Assembly: GCA_024638285.1 (NCBI GenBank)
Contig: JAHEKP010000010.1
Location: 1 to 35,918, forward strand
DNA length: 35,918 bases
Direction of reading: 5' to 3'
From: Cryomorphaceae bacterium
GTDB taxonomy: Bacteria > Bacteroidota > Bacteroidia > Flavobacteriales > Schleiferiaceae
The position numbers and the translations under genes were made by a program. Shown here piece after piece: positions 8,294 to 16,715 of the stretch. Under the pieces are notes generated by a model that saw only the letters and a list, made by a program, of their open reading frames with translations, was not told where the DNA came from and searched no databases. Every line of letters starts with the position of its first letter. Position 1 is the stretch's first letter.

Positions 8294-10780
8294 TTACGAG
8301 CCACAAGAGACGCAATCGTCCGGGTTTTCAATAGAACAAGCAATTTTCTCTTCAGCCGTTACTTCTTCTTTCATTGAGGCAATGGCCGCTTTCTGTGCTT
8401 CAACACGGGCTTCAATATCCGCAGGAGCGGCATCTGCGGCAGGAGCAGCATCTATTTTCTCCGAAGTTGCTGTACCTGAAACACCGGGAGCCATGTCTGT
8501 CTGTGCGTTTTTCTTCACCGTGAATTTAATTGCAGATGAAGCCGGCTTAGAGCGCAGGTAATACATACCTGTTTTCAATCCTTTCTTCCATGCGTAGAAG
8601 TGCATGGACGTCAATTTACCCATGTTTGGCGCCTCCATGAAGAGGTTGAGACTCTGGCTTTGATCAATAAATATTCCGCGGTCTGCTGCCATATCAAGGA
8701 TATCTCGCATCGAGATTTCCCAAACTGTTTTATAAATGGCTTTGAGGTTTTCAGGAACGCCTTCAATATGCTGTACGGAACCGTTTGACGCCATAAGTGC
8801 ATTCTTCATATCGTCGTTCCACAAACCTAAGTCGATGAGATCATGAAGCAGATGCTTATTCACTACAATGAATTCTCCTGAAAGCACACGACGTGTGTAC
8901 ACATTTGACGTGTAAGGCTCAAAACATTCGTTATTCCCTAAGATTTGAGAGGTCGATGCAGTTGGCATTGGAGCCATTAATAGTGAATTTCTAACACCGT
9001 ACTCCTTTACCTCACCACGCAAGGTTTCCCAGTCCCAACGACCACTGAGTTCGCTATCATTCACATCCCATAGATTGTGCTGGAACTTCCCTTTTGAGAT
9101 CGGTGAACCTTCATATGATTCATAAGCGCCATCAAGCTTTGCCTGATCTTTGGACGAAGTAACCGCTGCATAATACATGGTCTCGAAAATATCCTTATTG
9201 AGTTGTTTTGCTTCTTCCGAATCAAAAGGCAAACGCAACATAATGAAGGCATCTGCTAACCCTTGCACACCTAAACCTACAGGGCGGTGACGCATATTTG
9301 AATTTCTCGCCTCCACTACTGGGTAGTAGTTACGGTCAATAACCTTATTTAGGTTCTTAGTGACTTTGTAGGTCACATCAAACAATTTATCGTGATCAAA
9401 TACTCCGTCTTCACTAACGAACATTGGCAACGCTATGGAGGCCAAATTACAGACAGCAACTTCATCTGGAGAAGTGTATTCAAGAATTTCAGTACACAAG
9501 TTTGAGGAACGTATGGTACCTAAATTCTGCTGGTTCGATTTCAAGTTCGCTGCATCTTTGTAAAGCATATAAGGCGTACCTGTTTCAATTTGGCTTTCCA
9601 TTATTTTAGCCCAAACCTCACGTGCCTTTACTGTTCTACGACCACGACCTTCACTCTCGTATTTCGAGTAGAGGTCTTCGAACGCTTTGCCGTGGCAATC
9701 GAACAATCCTGGACACTCGTTAGGACACATCAATGTCCACTCCTCGTTTTTCTCGACGCGCTCCATGAATAAATCCGGAATCCACATTGCGTAGAACAAA
9801 TCCCTTGCGCGCATTTCTTCTTTTCCATGGTTCTTTTTAAGATCTAGGAACTCGAAAATATCAGAATGCCATGGCTCTACATAAATAGCAAAAGATCCTT
9901 TACGTTTACCACCGCCTTGATCCACATAACGTGCAGTGTCATTGTAAACTCGCAGCATAGGAACTATACCATTAGACGTGCCGTTGGTGCCGCCGATGTA
10001 CGAACCCGTCCCACGTATGTTGTGAATGCTTAGTCCAATACCACCCGCACTTTGGGAAATCTTAGCCGTTTGCTTGAGTGTATCATAAATACCATCAATA
10101 CTATCATCCTTCATCGTAAGCAAGAAACATGAACTCATCTGAGGCTTCGGCGTACCAGCATTGAACAACGTTGGAGTTGCGTGGGTCATGTACTTCTTGC
10201 TCATGAGTTCATATGTCTCAAGAGCACTTTCAAGATCGTCCTTGTGAATCCCTATACTCACACGCATCAGCATGTGCTGCGGGCGTTCAACAATTTTGCC
10301 GTGCATACGCAGCAAATACGAACGCTCCAGTGTCTTAAACCCGAAGTAGTCGTAACTGAAATCTCTATCGTAAATCAATTGCGAGTCTAGAAACTCTGCG
10401 TTCTTCTGAATGATTTCAAAAACGTCGTCAGCGATTAGCGGTGCTGGCTTTCCCGTTTCTGGATTGATGTATTCATACAAACCTTGAACGGTCTCGGAAA
10501 AGCTCTTTTTGGTGCTCTTGTGGAGGTTACTTACCGCGATACGCGCAGCGAGATTGGCATAATCCGGGTGTTTGATAGTCATTGAAGCAGCCGTTTCTGC
10601 CGCTAGGTTATCTAACTCTGAAGTAGTTACTCCATCATAAACACCATCAATAACTCTTTTTGCTACAGAAACTGGGTCAACATATTCGCTCAACCCGTAG
10701 CACAGTTTTTCAATTCTCGCCGTGATTTTGTCAAATTTAACCGCTTCTTTGCGGCCGTCTCTTTTTAATACGCGCATCAT
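8294..10780 (-). CDS. nrdA: Ribonucleoside-diphosphate reductase class Ia, alpha subunit
   Basis: The catalytic subunit that reduces ribonucleoside diphosphates to deoxyribonucleotides. An ATP-cone occupies about 1-95 ([16 protein letters not shown]), so dATP feedback control is likely. Active-site residues are visible: C218 and C444 as the redox pair, N427, C429 (thiyl radical) and E431 in SSNLCTEI, and the radical-relay tyrosine pair in TGMYYLR. The C-terminal shuttle cysteines are in CVSC (823-826). An Ala/Glu-rich stretch of about 60 residues precedes this tail and looks like a flexible linker, making the protein longer (828) than E. coli NrdA. It lies 35 nt downstream of nrdB; the order nrdB-nrdA is the reverse of E. 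coli. Confidence 0.98.
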   Translation of the reverse strand: MMRVLKRDGRKEAVKFDKITARIEKLCYGLSEYVDPVSVAKRVIDGVYDGVTTSELDNLAAETAASMTIKHPDYANLAARIAVSNLHKSTKKSFSETVQGLYEYINPETGKPAPLIADDVFEIIQKNAEFLDSQLIYDRDFSYDYFGFKTLERSYLLRMHGKIVERPQHMLMRVSIGIHKDDLESALETYELMSKKYMTHATPTLFNAGTPKPQMSSCFLLTMKDDSIDGIYDTLKQTAKISQSAGGIGLSIHNIRGTGSYIGGTNGTSNGIVPMLRVYNDTARYVDQGGGKRKGSFAIYVEPWHSDIFEFLDLKKNHGKEEMRARDLFYAMWIPDLFMERVEKNEEWTLMCPNECPGLFDCHGKAFEDLYSKYESEGRGRRTVKAREVWAKIMESQIETGTPYMLYKDAANLKSNQQNLGTIRSSNLCTEILEYTSPDEVAVCNLASIALPMFVSEDGVFDHDKLFDVTYKVTKNLNKVIDRNYYPVVEARNSNMRHRPVGLGVQGLADAFIMLRLPFDSEEAKQLNKDIFETMYYAAVTSSKDQAKLDGAYESYEGSPISKGKFQHNLWDVNDSELSGRWDWETLRGEVKEYGVRNSLLMAPMPTASTSQILGNNECFEPYTSNVYTRRVLSGEFIVVNKHLLHDLIDLGLWNDDMKNALMASNGSVQHIEGVPENLKAIYKTVWEISMRDILDMAADRGIFIDQSQSLNLFMEAPNMGKLTSMHFYAWKKGLKTGMYYLRSKPASSAIKFTVKKNAQTDMAPGVSGTATSEKIDAAPAADAAPADIEARVEAQKAAIASMKEEVTAEEKIACSIENPDDCVSCGS

Positions 10781-10815
10781 GGTATTGTTCTTTCTTGTGT
10801 TGTGTGTATGTCTTC

Positions 10816-11793
10816 TTAGAAGTTCATTGCGCCAAAAGCGTCATCAATGTTGTGGTCCGATTGCTCTTCCCCAACACCTGCTTTTTTATATTCAGAAACT
10901 CGCTTCTCAAAGAAATTTGTTTTTCCTTCCAATGAGATCATGTCCATGAAATCAAAAGGATTGGCTGTATTGTATACTTTCGGGCAATTCAGTGTTTCTA
11001 ACAGGTGATCCGTTACAAACTCTAAATATTCTGACATAAGCTTAGAATTCATTCCAATCAAGTTGACAGGAAGTGATTCTGTAATGAACTCACGCTCAAT
11101 CTCTAAGGCTTCAGAAAGAATTTGATTAATTCGTTCTTGAGGCACCTTGTTTACCAAATGATTGTTGTGCAAGTGGCATGCAAAGTCGCGGTGCAAACCT
11201 TCATCACGCGAAATGAATTCGTTTGAGGTTGCTAAACCCGGCAACAGACCACGCTTTTTCATCCAGAAGATAGAACAGAAGGCGCCAGAGAAGAAAATTC
11301 CCTCCACGGCCGCAAATGCAATCAATCTTTCAGCGAACGAATCAGATTCAATCCAACGCAAAGCCCAGTCTGCTTTCTTCTTAATGGCAGGGAAACGCTC
11401 GAGGGCATTGAACAACTCATCCTTTTCACTATCATTGTCCACAAGCGTATCTATCAACAGTGAATACATCTCGCTGTGGATGTTTTCCATCATAATTTGA
11501 AACCCGTAGAAAAATTTAGCCTCTGAATATTGCACTTCATTCACGAAGTTCTCTGCCAGGTTTTCATTAACGATCCCGTCTGAAGCGGCAAAAAATGCCA
11601 AAATGTGCTTTAGGAAATAACGCTCATCGTCTGATAGCTTTTTCCAATCTACAACATCCTGGTGTAGATCTATTTCTTCCGCTGTCCAAAAAGATGCTTC
11701 CTGCTTCTTGTACCACTGCCAAATATCGCTATGCTGAATAGGGAAGATAACAAACCTGTTCTTGTTTTCCTGAAGGATGGGTTCTTGTTGCAT
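10816..11793 (-). CDS. nrdB: Ribonucleoside-diphosphate reductase class Ia, beta subunit
   Basis: This ferritin-like subunit carries the diiron centre and tyrosyl radical that activate NrdA. Expected metal ligands are D42 ([12 protein letters not shown]), E77 ([10 protein letters not shown]), E103 and H106, with the second Glu/His set in the C-terminal half. The radical tyrosine is Y110 ([13 protein letters not shown]), so this is a normal tyrosyl-radical enzyme rather than a Phe-bearing Ic variant. The sequence resembles the eukaryotic-like R2 group ([17 protein letters not shown]). The C-terminus ends DDAFGAMNF, the peptide expected to dock on NrdA. The upstream region is unusually rich in repeats (see separate entries). 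Confidence 0.98.
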   Translation of the reverse strand: MQQEPILQENKNRFVIFPIQHSDIWQWYKKQEASFWTAEEIDLHQDVVDWKKLSDDERYFLKHILAFFAASDGIVNENLAENFVNEVQYSEAKFFYGFQIMMENIHSEMYSLLIDTLVDNDSEKDELFNALERFPAIKKKADWALRWIESDSFAERLIAFAAVEGIFFSGAFCSIFWMKKRGLLPGLATSNEFISRDEGLHRDFACHLHNNHLVNKVPQERINQILSEALEIEREFITESLPVNLIGMNSKLMSEYLEFVTDHLLETLNCPKVYNTANPFDFMDMISLEGKTNFFEKRVSEYKKAGVGEEQSDHNIDDAFGAMNF

Positions 11794-11833
11794 CGTTGCA
11801 ATTATTAGTCGTCGTTGAGGCCGATTAAAAATA

Positions 11834-11853
11834 TATAATCAGCTTATAATCAG
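11834..11853. repeat. Tandem direct repeat TATAATCAG, 11-bp period
   Basis: TATAATCAG occurs at 11834-11842 and 11845-11853, one helical turn apart, followed at once by the palindrome TTAATTAA (11854-11861). It lies 41-60 nt before the nrdB ATG and could be an operator. It does not match the NrdR-box consensus I know. Confidence 0.5.
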
Positions 11854-11911
11854 TTAATTAAGCTATTTCTTGTGGCGCGGAGTAGGCAGTGGTGTTCACC
11901 TGTCATGGCGA

Positions 11912-11936
11912 ATGGCCCATACAAACATGGCCCGTA
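11912..11936. repeat. Direct repeat ATGGCCCRTA around the candidate nrdB promoter
   Basis: ATGGCCCATA (11912-11921) and ATGGCCCGTA (11927-11936) repeat with a 15-bp period, and a partial third copy, ATGGC, begins at 11905. The candidate -7 element of nrdB (11922-11929, minus strand) lies between and overlaps the second copy. Confidence 0.55.
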
Positions 11937-11952
11937 TTTGAAGGAATATCAA
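11922..11952 (-). promoter_or_regulatory. Candidate nrdB-nrdA promoter
   Basis: On the minus strand, TTG (11950-11952), 20 nt, then CATGTTTG (11922-11929), one mismatch from TAnnTTTG. It implies a leader of about 120 nt. An alternative, TATATTTT, lies nearer the start codon beside the TATAATCAG repeats, so the true promoter is not settled. Confidence 0.4.
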
Positions 11953-11967
11953 GAAAGTTAAATTGGG

Positions 11968-11990
11968 TTTTTACCACAGTTATTAACAAC
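11968..11990. promoter_or_regulatory. DnaA-box-like sequence upstream of nrdB
   Basis: The stretch contains TTTACCACA, two mismatches from the E. coli DnaA box TTATCCACA, followed by GTTATTAACAAC. It lies just upstream of the candidate -33 element. E. coli nrdAB is known to be DnaA-controlled; whether this site binds DnaA here is inference. Confidence 0.3.
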
Positions 11991-12084
11991 CTCAATGGGT
12001 ATCAAAAACGAACCATTGTGACTCCCCGTTCGGCTGCGGCGTTACCCATGCGTACTTTATACTAATTCGAAAAAGTATTTTCCT

Positions 12085-12654
12085 TTAGGATCTCGATAAA
12101 TGCGCAGCAACTTCTTCAAGCTCCTCGTAAAATGCAGGACCGTACTTCCGTATAAGCGGTTCTTTGAGAAATCTGTAGACCGGCACCTTCAACTCCTCAC
12201 CCAAAGCGCATGCGTCACTACAAATGGACCAACGGTCGTAGTTCAAAGCCTCGAAATCTTTGTACCGGGCAATGCGAATGGGATAAAGATGACAGGAAAT
12301 GGGTTTTTTCCAATCTACCACACCGTCATTGTACGCTTGCTCGATCCCACATTTCGCGGTCCCGTCTGCATCAAAAACGGTGTAAGCACACTCTTTACCA
12401 TCATTTAAGGGCGTCTCTAATTCACCAATACCACTAACACTAGTTCCTTGTTTTTCAATGGATTGCCTGCCCTTTTCTGTAAGATACTCGCGAATCTTTG
12501 GATAAATTTCTTTAAGTATAACAGCTTCCTCTGGTTCGACAGGTGCGCCAGCATTGCCTTCAATACAACAGGCCCCTTTGCATGCGCTGAGATTACAGAC
12601 AAACTCCTTTTTAAAGAGCTCCGACGAGAGTAACTTATTACCTATTTCAATCAT
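12085..12654 (-). CDS. DUF3109 cysteine-rich protein
   Basis: The 189-residue protein fits the DUF3109 family of Bacteroidota, whose function is not known to me. Nine cysteines dominate it: C20, C25, C29 and C30 (VCNLSACKGACC), C89, C102, C121 (PISCHLYPIRI), C145 and C149 (SICSDACALG). The arrangement resembles the YkgJ-type putative metal or iron-sulfur binding proteins, so metal binding is likely but unproven. There is no signal peptide. It starts at ATG 12654, six nt from a perfect TAGCTTTG promoter, and is divergent from marC. Confidence 0.85.
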   Translation of the reverse strand: MIEIGNKLLSSELFKKEFVCNLSACKGACCIEGNAGAPVEPEEAVILKEIYPKIREYLTEKGRQSIEKQGTSVSGIGELETPLNDGKECAYTVFDADGTAKCGIEQAYNDGVVDWKKPISCHLYPIRIARYKDFEALNYDRWSICSDACALGEELKVPVYRFLKEPLIRKYGPAFYEELEEVAAHLSRS

Positions 12655-12659
12655 ATGTA

Positions 12660-12667
12660 CAAAGCTA
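12660..12667 (-). promoter_or_regulatory. Promoter -7 element of the DUF3109 gene
   Basis: TAGCTTTG on the minus strand fits TAnnTTTG perfectly. It lies 5 nt before the ATG, so the transcript would be nearly leaderless. The -33 element is weak. Confidence 0.5.
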
Positions 12668-12703
12668 GTTCAGTAAAGGGATGGTTAGCTAAAAGAAACA
12701 CGC

Positions 12704-12711
12704 TAGTTTTG
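12704..12711 (+). promoter_or_regulatory. Promoter -7 element of marC-glyS
   Basis: TAGTTTTG fits TAnnTTTG perfectly and lies 17 nt before the marC ATG. The upstream -33 region (GGTTAG) is weak. It is divergent from the DUF3109 promoter 36 bp away. Confidence 0.55.
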
Positions 12712-12728
12712 CACCAAATACGAACGAC

Positions 12729-13310
12729 ATGGGTTTCAATTACAACGACGCATTAAGCGCCTTCCTCATTTTATTTGCAGTCATCGATATACTTGGCAGC
12801 ATTCCCATTATTGTTAGTCTACGAAAAAAAATAGGCCACGTTCAAAGCGAAAAAGCAACGTTAGTTGCTGGCGCAATCATGATTGTATTTCTCTTTCTAG
12901 GAGAGCGCATTCTTCATTTGCTAGGTGTTGACGTTCAGAGCTTTGCCATTGCCGGTAGCTTTGTATTGTTCTTCTTAGCGCTTGAAATGATTCTAGGCAT
13001 TACACTATATAAAGAAGAGTCTGCAAACACCGCCAGCATCGTTCCCATCGCCTTTCCAATGATCGCAGGCGCAGGTACAATGACCTCATTGGTTTCGTTG
13101 CGAGCAGAATTTGCAACTATTAACATTATCATTGCCATCGTCCTAAATATGATCGTGGTGTACGCGGTATTAAAAAACACAGAGCGTATTGAGCATATTA
13201 TGGGTAGCGGCGGACTCAGCATACTTAGAAAAGTTTTCGGTGTTATCTTGCTCGCAATTGCAGTAAAGCTCTTTTTCGCCAACCTCATTCCCTTATTACA
13301 AAACGCATAG
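12729..13310 (+). CDS. MarC family (UPF0056) integral membrane protein
   Basis: The 193-residue protein is almost all hydrophobic, with about six membrane helices. Family marks are the first helix with FLILFAVIDILGSIPI, the SFVLFFLALEMILG helix and the conserved IAFPMIAGAGTMTSL loop. Despite its name, the family's role is unsettled; some archaeal members transport amino acids (NAAT), and E. coli MarC is not needed for multiple antibiotic resistance. It is followed after 6 nt by glyS, so the two are probably co-transcribed, with no evident functional link. Confidence 0.92.
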   Translation: MGFNYNDALSAFLILFAVIDILGSIPIIVSLRKKIGHVQSEKATLVAGAIMIVFLFLGERILHLLGVDVQSFAIAGSFVLFFLALEMILGITLYKEESANTASIVPIAFPMIAGAGTMTSLVSLRAEFATINIIIAIVLNMIVVYAVLKNTERIEHIMGSGGLSILRKVFGVILLAIAVKLFFANLIPLLQNA

Positions 13311-13316
13311 CACATC

Positions 13317-14852
13317 ATGTCTGACGACCAGTTTAAAAATGTTATTGCCCACGCCAAAGAGTACGGGTTTATCTTTCAAAGCAGTGAAATTTATGACGGA
13401 CTGAGCGCTGTCTATGATTACGGCCAAAACGGCGCCCTACTAAAGAACAACATCAAGGCCTATTGGTGGGGAGCAATGGTACAAATGCACGAAAATATAG
13501 TGGGTATTGATTCTGCTATTTTCATGCACCCCACTACTTGGAAAGCATCCGGTCACGTAGATGCTTTTAACGATCCATTGATTGACAATAAAGACAGTAA
13601 AAAACGCTATCGGGCGGATGTGTTGATCGAAGATCATGTCGAAAAGATTCGTCAGAAAATCGAAAAAGAGGTTAGTAAAGCGGCTAAGCGATTTGGAGAT
13701 AGCTTCGAACGCGCTCAATTTGAATCTACTAACCCACGTGTAGTGGGTTACCACGAAAAAATTCGTGCCATCATGGACCGTTTTGTAACGTCCATGGAAG
13801 CAGAAGATCTCGCTGACGTTAAGCAACTTATTGAAGACGAGCAAATCAAATGCCCCGTTAGCGGCTCTATGAATTGGACGGATGTACGCCAATTCAACCT
13901 GATGTTTGGCACACAAATGGGATCCGTAGCAGAAGGTGCAGCTACGTTATACCTCCGTCCAGAAACGGCTCAAGGTATTTTCTTAAATTACCTCAATGTC
14001 CAGAAAACCGGTCGAATGAAAATTCCATTTGGAATAGCACAGATCGGTAAGGCCTTTAGAAATGAAATTGTCGCGCGTCAATTCATCTTTAGAATGCGTG
14101 AATTCGAGCAGATGGAGATGCAATTTTTCGTTCGTCCAGGCACAGAAATGGAGTGGTATGAGACGTGGAAAGAAAAACGTCTAGCATGGCACAAGAGCCT
14201 GGGCTTTGATGCCAACAATTACAGATTTCATGACCACGAAAAATTAGCCCATTATGCTAACGCGGCGGCGGACATTGAGTTTAATTTCCCATTTGGCTTT
14301 AAAGAATTGGAGGGCATTCACTCGAGAACGGACTTTGATTTGAAGCAGCACGAAGCGTTTAGTGGTAAGAAATTACAGTATTTCGATCCAGAATTAGGAG
14401 AAAACTATGTGCCTTACGTTGTTGAAACCTCAATCGGTCTGGATCGCATGTTCCTCGCAATTCTATCCAACAGTTTGCAGATAGAACCATTAGAAGACGG
14501 TTCATCTCGCACAGTGTTGAACATTCCTGCCTTCTTAGCTCCGTACAAAGTAGCCGTCTTGCCGTTGTTGAAGAAAGATGGACTCCCAGAAAAAGCGCGT
14601 GAGGTGGTAAATGCCTTGAAATTTGACCACATGGTTCAATACGACGAAAAAGATGCCATTGGAAAACGCTACCGCCGTCAAGACGCTGCTGGTACTCCTT
14701 TATGCGTTACTGTGGATCATCAGACACTGGAAGACAACACTTTAACGGTTCGTTTCAGAGATTCCATGGAGCAGATTCGCATTCCCATGGCTGAATTAAG
14801 TGCCTTAGTAGCTCAAAAAGTGTCATTGAGTGCACAATTTTCAAAACTTTAA
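13317..14852 (+). CDS. glyS: Glycyl-tRNA synthetase, single-chain dimeric type
   Basis: This enzyme charges tRNA-Gly. The 511-residue class II enzyme is of the homodimeric (GlyQS/eukaryotic-like) kind. Visible core motifs are GSMNWTDVRQFNLMF (183-197), LRPETAQGIFLNYL (213-226), motif 2 starting FRNE (247-250) with REFEQMEMQFF, and motif 3 ETSIGLDRMFLAIL. The C-terminal anticodon-binding domain (about 400-511) is complete (VAVLPLLKKDGLPEKA, RYRRQDAAGTPLCVTVD). The start is ATG 13317, just after marC. No terminator is seen before the next promoter. Confidence 0.97.
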   Translation: MSDDQFKNVIAHAKEYGFIFQSSEIYDGLSAVYDYGQNGALLKNNIKAYWWGAMVQMHENIVGIDSAIFMHPTTWKASGHVDAFNDPLIDNKDSKKRYRADVLIEDHVEKIRQKIEKEVSKAAKRFGDSFERAQFESTNPRVVGYHEKIRAIMDRFVTSMEAEDLADVKQLIEDEQIKCPVSGSMNWTDVRQFNLMFGTQMGSVAEGAATLYLRPETAQGIFLNYLNVQKTGRMKIPFGIAQIGKAFRNEIVARQFIFRMREFEQMEMQFFVRPGTEMEWYETWKEKRLAWHKSLGFDANNYRFHDHEKLAHYANAAADIEFNFPFGFKELEGIHSRTDFDLKQHEAFSGKKLQYFDPELGENYVPYVVETSIGLDRMFLAILSNSLQIEPLEDGSSRTVLNIPAFLAPYKVAVLPLLKKDGLPEKAREVVNALKFDHMVQYDEKDAIGKRYRRQDAAGTPLCVTVDHQTLEDNTLTVRFRDSMEQIRIPMAELSALVAQKVSLSAQFSKL

Positions 14853-14863
14853 GCTCAAATTAA

Positions 14864-14893
14864 TTGTAGACAATTGATTTTCAGTTAATTTTC
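14864..14893 (+). promoter_or_regulatory. Promoter of the acidic lipoprotein gene
   Basis: TTG (14864-14866), exactly 19 nt, then TAATTTTC (14886-14893), one mismatch from TAnnTTTG. It overlaps two inverted repeats: AATTGT-AG-ACAATT covering the -33 element, and CAGTT-N7-AACTG (14882-14898) covering the -7 element. Both could be operator half-sites. Confidence 0.5.
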
Positions 14894-14923
14894 AACTGTT
14901 TATAAACTAAAAGCATTCGCTAA

Positions 14924-15163
14924 ATGAAAAAAGTACAATTATTCGCTGCGGCTGTTGTTGCTGTTGCAATGACTGCTTGTGCAGCTCCTGCTGAAGAAGC
15001 TGAGGTAACTGAAGTTGAAGTAACTGAAGAAGTAGTTGCTGAGGAAGTTGCTGAGGAAGTTGCTGAAGAAGCTGATTCTACAGCTGAAGAAGCTACAGAG
15101 GAAGTTGCTGAAGAAGTAACTGAAGAAGCTGCTGCTGACGAGCACGAAGGTCACGACCACTAG
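14924..15163 (+). CDS. Small, extremely acidic repeat lipoprotein
   Basis: I do not recognise this 79-residue protein. It begins with a lipoprotein signal peptide (MKKVQLFAAAVVAVAMTAC, lipid-modified Cys at 19). The mature part has 23 Glu and 3 Asp in 61 residues and no Lys or Arg. From about residue 24 to 72 it follows a four-residue pattern ([AT]-E-E-[VA]), and it ends with a His cluster (DEHEGHDH). It is probably anchored in the outer membrane, with an unfolded or helical polyanionic arm. Metal or cation binding by the tail is a guess. The DNA is a 12-bp-period repeat, so length variation between strains is likely. It has its own promoter and shares a terminator with the convergent S41 protease gene. 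Confidence 0.8.
   Translation: MKKVQLFAAAVVAVAMTACAAPAEEAEVTEVEVTEEVVAEEVAEEVAEEADSTAEEATEEVAEEVTEEAAADEHEGHDH
14993..15139 (+). repeat. 12-bp-period coding repeat in the acidic lipoprotein gene
   Basis: The unit GCTGAGGAAGTT and close variants (GCTGAAGAAGCT, ACTGAAGAAGTA) recur in frame and encode AEEV/TEEA-type tetrapeptides. Two perfect copies stand side by side near 15040-15063. Confidence 0.75.
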
Positions 15164-15193
15164 GAAGTCACCTTGCTTTAAAAAGCACGAAAA

Positions 15194-15226
15194 AAATCCC
15201 ATTGCTGCGCGGCGGTAATGGGATTT
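15194..15226. terminator. Bidirectional terminator between the lipoprotein and S41 protease genes
   Basis: A 10-bp stem AAATCCCATT (15194-15203) / AATGGGATTT (15217-15226) with further inner GC pairing. A T-rich tail follows on the plus strand and a poly-T (from the A run at 15190-15196) on the minus strand, so it can serve both convergent genes. Confidence 0.85.
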
Positions 15227-15227
15227 C

Positions 15228-16715
15228 TTATTTTAACGTAGCCGTTGCCGCACGCACAACTTCTTTTAAAACAGCATCGTCGGTGCGCAGCACATCTCTA
15301 TACGCATCGAAACCCCAGATGTTTTTGGCGTAAGCCGATTTTAAAAGAAATCTAATTTCATTTAGATCTGTGCTCGATAAGTCTTCTAAAGCCAACCCAT
15401 AGCTACCATAGTCTAAAAACGAATAGATTTGCACATCAGAGAGTTTAAATTCGGTCACGAATCTATCGAAAGTCCAAAGTTTAAAATCTTCACGCTGCGC
15501 ATCGATCTGCTCAAATGCGAAGGCGTCCATGGTTCCAAAGGACATGCTCCAGTAGTAGCTGTTGGAGGAATCGGCAGGCAAATAAACATCGGGCTCAATT
15601 CCACCGCTTGCAAGAAGCACCTTACCACTGTCGCTGGTAAAAACAGCACCTTCCATTTGGCCGGGAAGATCCGCACCTTCGTATGGCTTTTGGATAGACC
15701 GACCCGAAGGGGTGTAATAATACGCCACTGTTAATCTCACCTTAGAACCGTCGGATAAGATTTTATCTTCTTGTACCAATCCTTTACCGAAGGAAGTCGT
15801 ACCATAAACCGTTGCACGATCGTGATCTTGTAGTGCACCTGTAACAACTTCAGAGGCACTGGCACTGTTACCGTCGATGATGATATGCACAGGCAAATCT
15901 TCATACCGCTCGCCGCCGGTAGCGTTTGAAGTATGCGTTTTCCCGTCACCGTATTTTGTAATTACGATACTTTTCTCTTCGCCTAAAAATTCATCTGCAA
16001 TGGCTACTGCTTCGTGCAAATATCCACCTGGATTGCCACGTAAATCTAAAATTAGGCCACGCATCTGCAGGCTATCTAATCTACCCAGTGCAACGAGCAG
16101 TTCATCGTGAGTGGTTTCAGCAAATCGCTCCACGCGAACATAGCCTAGACTGCCCAACATCTGGGTACTGACAACACTTTCTAAAGGAATGATCCCGCGC
16201 TGAACAGCTGCAGTCAAAGTCATGCCATCACGAACCACACCCAAGGTAACATAAGAGCCTTCTTCCCCCTTAATTCTTTGCGTTACTTCCTCATTAGTGA
16301 GCTGAGGTCCTACAATAGTATCTCCATCTATGGTCACAATTCGATCCCCCGCTAAAAGACCATAGGCTGCAGCGGGACTATTTTTCATAATATTCACAAA
16401 GACCAATGTGTCCTTGTGAATACGGAATTCTACGCCAATGCCTGAGAAATTTCCCTGCATTCGCTGAGCAATATAATCACCGTCTTCGGCTGGGATGAAT
16501 GTACTATGGGGATCAAGCGAACTTAAAATGTGATTCATTGCATCGTCCATCAAAGCGTCAACATCTAATGTATCCACGTATTCATGTTCGAGGTAACGAA
16601 AAAATTGGTCCAATTTTGACCGATCAGGCTGAGCATCAGTACGAAACTGCAAACCAATCCACACCCCGAAGATGAGGAATCCAAAAACCCATAAAACTAC
16701 AGAATCACGCTTCAT
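15228..16715 (-). CDS. S41 family C-terminal processing protease (CtpA/Prc type)
   Basis: This 495-residue protease is membrane-anchored by one N-terminal helix (about 7-24) and faces the periplasm. A PDZ domain follows (about 85-170, with FSGIGVEFRIH and AAYGLLAGDRIVTIDG), then the S41 catalytic domain. GYVRVERFAE, the GLILDLRGNPGGYLHEAV core, the Ser of NSASASE (about S286) and the Lys of FGKGLVQ (K311) form the Ser-Lys dyad. The protein should cleave protein tails in the envelope. The C-terminal 100 residues beyond the protease core have no motif I recognise. The start overlaps the dCMP deaminase stop by 4 nt (ATGA), so they form an operon. Confidence 0.95.
   Translation of the reverse strand: MKRDSVVLWVFGFLIFGVWIGLQFRTDAQPDRSKLDQFFRYLEHEYVDTLDVDALMDDAMNHILSSLDPHSTFIPAEDGDYIAQRMQGNFSGIGVEFRIHKDTLVFVNIMKNSPAAAYGLLAGDRIVTIDGDTIVGPQLTNEEVTQRIKGEEGSYVTLGVVRDGMTLTAAVQRGIIPLESVVSTQMLGSLGYVRVERFAETTHDELLVALGRLDSLQMRGLILDLRGNPGGYLHEAVAIADEFLGEEKSIVITKYGDGKTHTSNATGGERYEDLPVHIIIDGNSASASEVVTGALQDHDRATVYGTTSFGKGLVQEDKILSDGSKVRLTVAYYYTPSGRSIQKPYEGADLPGQMEGAVFTSDSGKVLLASGGIEPDVYLPADSSNSYYWSMSFGTMDAFAFEQIDAQREDFKLWTFDRFVTEFKLSDVQIYSFLDYGSYGLALEDLSSTDLNEIRFLLKSAYAKNIWGFDAYRDVLRTDDAVLKEVVRAATATLK

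Larger units (their letters stand above)
11794..12084. other. 291-nt intergenic region upstream of nrdB
   Basis: No gene is convincing here. It holds, from nrdB outwards: two 9-bp direct repeats at 11834-11853 next to a TTAATTAA; a pair of 10-bp direct repeats at 11912-11936 flanking a promoter-like element; a DnaA-box-like AT-rich stretch at 11968-11990; and about 90 nt up to the DUF3109 stop. A 15-codon minus-strand frame (MGNAAAERGVTMVRF, ATG at 12051) has no support beyond being open. Confidence 0.6.

Noticed and set aside
12004-12051. Fifteen-codon upstream frame (MGNAAAERGVTMVRF) before nrdB
   Set aside because: No ribosome site, no conservation that I can judge, and it would lie upstream of the candidate promoter.
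11800-12060. Possible cobalamin or other riboswitch in the nrdB leader
   Set aside because: GCCACTG-like and CAGGTG-like pieces occur, but the order and spacing of the conserved boxes do not fit, and class Ia reductase does not need B12.
14939-15202. Open frame antisense to the acidic lipoprotein, rich in Ser/Phe
   Set aside because: It is the mirror of the Glu/Val/Ala repeat, and it lacks a promoter. The plus-strand lipoprotein has a signal peptide, promoter and terminator.
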